Part shown: positions 6,980 to 8,997 of the stretch, piece after piece
How the letters are laid out: the number at the start of each line of letters is the position of its first letter
Numbering within the stretch: the stretch's first letter is position 1
Origin: Acidobacteriota bacterium
GTDB taxonomy: Bacteria; Acidobacteriota; Terriglobia; Terriglobales; Acidobacteriaceae
Length of the DNA stretch: 8,997 nt
Assembly (NCBI GenBank): GCA_021802085.1
Contig: JAKAAZ010000149.1
Location: forward strand, 1-8,997
Reading direction: 5' to 3'
Translations under genes and position numbers: made by a program
Notes under the pieces: model-generated
The model's input: only the letters and a program-made list of their open reading frames with translations
Told to the model about the DNA's origin: nothing
Databases searched by the model: none

Positions 6980-7633
6980 ATGATGGACAAAAGCACAATC
7001 ATGCAGCACATGCGCGAACTGGGACTGGTTCCAGTTTTGCGCGCAACTTCCGCCGAGGAGGCGATGACCCTCGCCGACGCCATTCTGGCTGGCGGCATCG
7101 ACATCCTGGAAGTGACGATGACCGTGCCTGGCGCGATTCGCGTCATTGAGCAGTTGGCCGACCATCACGGCGACAAGTTGCTGCTCGGCGCGGGCACCGT
7201 TCTCGATGCGGAGACCGCTCGCAACTGCCTGCTCGCGGGCGCGCAATTTATCGTCAGTCCGGCGCTCGATCTGCCCACCATTGAGCTATGCCGCCGGTAT
7301 AGCGTCCCTGTCATGCCGGGCGCGTTGACGCCAACGGAGATCCTGACCGCATGGCAGGCTGGGGCCGACGTGGTGAAAGTGTTTCCGTGCAGCGCTCTCG
7401 GCGGAGCGAAGTATCTGAAGGCACTGCAAGGTCCGCTGCCGCAGATCCAACTCATCCCCACCGGTGGAGTCTCGTTGAGTACGGCTGCGGAGTTCCTCGC
7501 GGCGGGCGCATTCGCGCTCGGCGTGGGCGGCGACCTGGTCGATGCCAAGGCAGCCCGCGAGGGCCGCACCAGCGTCATCACAGAAAATGCGCAGAAATAC
7601 CTCGCCATCGTGAAGAAGTTTCGCAGCGCCTAA
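6980..7633 (+). CDS. eda: KDPG/KHG aldolase
   Basis: This 217-residue class I aldolase cleaves 2-keto-3-deoxy-6-phosphogluconate to pyruvate and glyceraldehyde-3-phosphate, the last step of the Entner-Doudoroff and hexuronate routes. Features: VPVLRATSAEEA (18-28), the catalytic Glu in EVTMTVPGA (Glu44), GAGTVLD (70-76), the Schiff-base Lys in ADVVKVFPCSALGG (Lys133, same number as I recall for the E. coli enzyme), PTGGVSL (160-166) and the phosphate-binding GVGGDLV (181-187). It is a normal-length, complete (beta/alpha)8 barrel forming a trimer in known members. AAGGAG at 6970-6975 serves two adjacent Met codons (6980, spacing 4; 6983, spacing 7), so the true start may be three bases later. 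It is co-oriented with the kinase and most likely in one transcript, giving KDG -> KDPG -> pyruvate + G3P. Confidence 0.94.
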   Translation: MMDKSTIMQHMRELGLVPVLRATSAEEAMTLADAILAGGIDILEVTMTVPGAIRVIEQLADHHGDKLLLGAGTVLDAETARNCLLAGAQFIVSPALDLPTIELCRRYSVPVMPGALTPTEILTAWQAGADVVKVFPCSALGGAKYLKALQGPLPQIQLIPTGGVSLSTAAEFLAAGAFALGVGGDLVDAKAAREGRTSVITENAQKYLAIVKKFRSA

Positions 7634-7657
7634 CACTGAAGAGCTATCCTCTGCGAA
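7620..7657. repeat. 7-bp inverted repeat across the convergent gene ends
   Basis: TTCGCAG (7620-7626) and CTGCGAA (7651-7657) are perfect inverted copies 24 bases apart. They span the aldolase stop codon (7631-7633) and the stop of the opposing small gene (7644-7646). These genes converge with only 10 bases between them and share no obvious T-rich terminator. The dyad could act as a bidirectional terminator, but the loop is long and no T-run follows on the plus strand. Confidence 0.3.
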
Positions 7658-7835
7658 TAATATCTATAACGTCGCCTTCAGTTATGTCAATCTCTCTTCC
7701 GATATGAACGGTCAGGTCGTAATCTTCGAGACGGCGATATTGCTCGCGAAGCATCAACGGCTCAGATGCCATCTCTTCTCGCCAATCCACTACGCGAACT
7801 TCTCTGTCCTTAGTCAGAATCATTTCTCGTCCCAC
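7644..7835 (-). CDS. Small acidic protein of unknown function
   Basis: I do not recognise this protein. From GTG 7835 it is 63 residues; a longer version from TTG 7862 would be 72. The GTG is preferred because AAGGAG on the minus strand (plus 7845-7850) lies 9 bases before it, while the TTG has no such site. The long form is acidic (about 18 Asp/Glu against 12 Lys/Arg) and soluble, with no membrane segment and no cysteine. The central part, WREEMASEPLMLREQYRRL, looks helical, and the C-terminal part, TVHIGREIDITEGDVIDIIR, looks like short strands. It follows the membrane-protein gene on the same strand within 2-29 bases, depending on the start, so the two are almost certainly co-translated. 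Base composition is more AT-rich than the flanking kinase and aldolase genes. A partner or regulator of the membrane protein is a guess only. Confidence 0.5.
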   Translation of the reverse strand: MGREMILTKDREVRVVDWREEMASEPLMLREQYRRLEDYDLTVHIGREIDITEGDVIDIIRRG

Positions 7836-7844
7836 CGCATTTAT

Positions 7845-7850
7845 CTCCTT
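7845..7850 (-). promoter_or_regulatory. Strong Shine-Dalgarno inside the 5' part of the small acidic gene
   Basis: Minus-strand AAGGAG lies 9 bases before an in-frame GTG (7835-7833). The frame's first start candidate (TTG at 7862) precedes this site, so the site argues for the shorter 63-residue protein. An ATG closer to the site (minus-strand ATAAATG) is in another frame and gives only a few codons. Confidence 0.55.
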
Positions 7851-7864
7851 CGATAAGTCCAAGA

Positions 7865-8437
7865 CTACGTGATTTTGCGCTTACTTCCATCTAAAAGCTT
7901 TGACGCGTCCTCCTTTCCAACATATTTCTTTATGTACTTGGTAGGTAATTGGCCAAGTCTGACACAGTCTTCAATTATTTCGACCGCCAAACCGCAGTTG
8001 ATGTCAAAGTCCAGTTTGTCGAAATCCACCTCATCACCTACCGCCGATCGGAGCGCGCTGTAGATGCAATCTAGATGCGGATACTCTGGGAGCTGGAGGT
8101 ATACAGCCCGGTTATCCTTCGCATACTTTTCACCCGCAAAGCGCAGGAATGATTTAAGACGAGCCAATCTCCAGTCTTGATCGCCCGTAGGATCTAAGTT
8201 CGTCTTGAGGTGATAGAAGTGATGGGCCTTCGAGTACATGTCGGCGAGATCTGGGTAAATAACTCGCCGCATTCTTTGCTTATTCACGTGCTCTGTGAAA
8301 ATATGGTGGCAAATTGGACCTAACACGGAGCCCAGTACCACCGAGATCACCGCAACCAACCATGTCGGCATCACACCACGATTGAGCGCCTTGACAATTT
8401 GGTCAAGCTGGCGGCTGTAGTCAGGAGCGATGAACAT
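7865..8437 (-). CDS. Single-pass membrane protein of unknown function
   Basis: This 190-residue protein is not one I recognise. It has a short N-terminal segment (1-22), one strongly hydrophobic helix (about 24-47, PTWLVAVISVVLGSVLGPIC), a basic stop-transfer stretch (NKQRMRR, 52-58), then a soluble, mixed-charge, probably helical domain of about 130 residues. Charge distribution places that domain in the cytoplasm (positive-inside rule). Cysteines are at 43, 124, 148 and 158. I see no nuclease, protease, kinase or nucleotide-binding motif. ATG 8437 lacks a good Shine-Dalgarno; Met23 (8371), right before the helix, is an alternative start. The stop codon is 2 bases from the longest form of the next small gene. 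Composition is AT-richer than flanking genes (my count: 20 G/C of 60 at 7921-7980, 28 of 60 at 8101-8160, against 35 of 60 at 6001-6060 in the kinase), compatible with acquisition by transfer. Confidence 0.65.
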   Translation of the reverse strand: MFIAPDYSRQLDQIVKALNRGVMPTWLVAVISVVLGSVLGPICHHIFTEHVNKQRMRRVIYPDLADMYSKAHHFYHLKTNLDPTGDQDWRLARLKSFLRFAGEKYAKDNRAVYLQLPEYPHLDCIYSALRSAVGDEVDFDKLDFDINCGLAVEIIEDCVRLGQLPTKYIKKYVGKEDASKLLDGSKRKIT

Positions 8438-8510
8438 GAACCCATTTATATCTGATCCTCGATGAGGAATGAAGCCCAGAGCGGAATAGAATCACGGAAT
8501 TCCAGCCGCC

Positions 8511-8594
8511 ATGATAATCGACCTGCTGGAGAAGACTATGTCTTCCCTCTCGACCACGGTCTGCGCACTTCGATACACTACCCCAGTCGCCTAA
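8511..8594 (+). CDS. Possible 27-codon leader ORF before etfB
   Basis: ATG 8511 opens a 27-codon frame (MIIDLLEKTMSSLSTTVCAL, then RYTTPVA) ending at TAA 8592-8594, five bases before the etfB ATG. GGAAT (8496-8500) is a weak upstream Shine-Dalgarno at 10 bases. The close stop-to-start spacing, with no clear Shine-Dalgarno for etfB, would fit termination-reinitiation. An ORF this short is common by chance. Confidence 0.2.
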   Translation: MIIDLLEKTMSSLSTTVCALRYTTPVA

Positions 8595-8599
8595 AGTGT

Positions 8600-8997
8600 A
8601 TGAAAATTCTGGTTTGCATGAAGCAGGTTCCGCAGAAGGACGCGCCGCTCAAACTAAACGATGCGGGAACGTGGATTCGCGAGGACGTCTCCTATGAAGT
8701 AAACGAACCGGACGCTTACGCGCTGGAAGAGGCCCTGCGCCAGAAGGAAAAGCATGGCGGCGAAGTGGTGGTGGTCACCGCGGGCCCGGCGCGCGCGCAG
8801 CAGGTTCTGCGGGAGGCGCTGGCAAAAGGGGCCGACCGCGCCATTCATCTTGTCGACGATTCATTCGCCACGATCGATCCAGTCAGCACGGCACGCGCCA
8901 TCGCGGCCGCCATCGAAGGCGAGAGCTTCGATATCGTCTTCACCGGCCTGCAATCGGATGACTTCGGCTTCGCGCAAACCGGCGTCCTGCTGGCGGA
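8600..8997 (+). CDS. etfB: Electron transfer flavoprotein subunit beta, N-terminal part (runs off the window)
   Basis: The 132 complete codons visible, with no stop, match the N-terminal half of EtfB, normally about 250-260 residues. ETF is a cytoplasmic alpha/beta heterodimer carrying FAD (and AMP in the classical type). It accepts electrons from acyl-CoA and related dehydrogenases and passes them to ETF-quinone oxidoreductase. Visible features: MKILVCMKQVPQKDAPLKL at the start, NEPDAYALEEALRQKEKHGG (35-54), the strand EVVVVTAGP (55-63), LREALAKGADRAIHL (70-84) and TGLQSDDFGFAQTGVLLA (115-132), a family hallmark. The N-terminal ATG at 8600 fits the family start exactly, yet only TAAAGTGT precedes it, so there is no clear Shine-Dalgarno. 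A faint -10-like TACACT sits at 8574-8579. etfA is expected to follow outside the window. Nothing visible decides between classical and bifurcating ETF. Confidence 0.93.
   Translation, partial: MKILVCMKQVPQKDAPLKLNDAGTWIREDVSYEVNEPDAYALEEALRQKEKHGGEVVVVTAGPARAQQVLREALAKGADRAIHLVDDSFATIDPVSTARAIAAAIEGESFDIVFTGLQSDDFGFAQTGVLLA

Noticed and set aside
6374..7246. 290-codon minus-strand ORF across kdgK and eda
   Set aside because: It spans two well-supported genes and their intergenic gap and has no recognisable protein features.
8455..8468. Short dyad TCCTC-GAT-GAGGA upstream of the membrane-protein gene
   Set aside because: A 5-bp stem with a 3-base loop is too weak to call an operator or hairpin with confidence.
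1..8997. CRISPR array, tRNA, rRNA, transposon ends
   Set aside because: I looked for regularly spaced repeats, cloverleaf-like segments, transposase-like proteins and paired terminal repeats, and saw none.

Overview
The window is a moderately GC-rich, densely coding chromosomal stretch of a free-living, probably soil-dwelling heterotrophic bacterium. A secreted lipoprotein combining a Pro/Thr linker, a bacterial Ig-like domain ('ISPQNAAAAPGQTVHFTA' style) and an arylsulfotransferase-type propeller, next to an Entner-Doudoroff kinase/aldolase pair, is most reminiscent of Acidobacteriota. That assignment is an inference from protein style, not a database match. No rRNA, tRNA, insertion sequence, integrase, phage gene or CRISPR array was seen.

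Left half (about 100-5585, all minus strand; order of transcription right to left): a YbiT-like ABC-F ATPase, an arylsulfotransferase-like lipoprotein, an NAPE-PLD/UlaG-type metallo-beta-lactamase-fold hydrolase, and a decayed DJ-1/PfpI gene. A well-formed intrinsic terminator at 101-136 closes the series. The DJ-1/PfpI gene carries two independent lesions: a 7-bp tandem duplication that shifts the frame, and replacement of the catalytic cysteine by arginine.

Middle (5586-7633, plus strand): a divergent intergenic region of about 206 bp is followed by a PfkB-type 2-keto-3-deoxygluconate kinase and a KDPG aldolase. Together they form a two-step module turning KDG into pyruvate and glyceraldehyde-3-phosphate.

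Right end (7634-8997): converging on the aldolase is a compact minus-strand pair, a single-pass membrane protein and a small acidic protein, both unrecognised and visibly more AT-rich than their neighbours. It is the best candidate here for something undescribed, although the sequence alone gives no function. Diverging from it, and running off the window, is the N-terminal part of electron-transfer flavoprotein subunit beta (etfB). It has no clear Shine-Dalgarno and is preceded by a possible 27-codon leader ORF.

Most of the window is ordinary chromosome. The points worth a second look are the doubly inactivated DJ-1/PfpI gene, the altered active-site region of the sulfotransferase-like lipoprotein, and the AT-rich two-gene insert.
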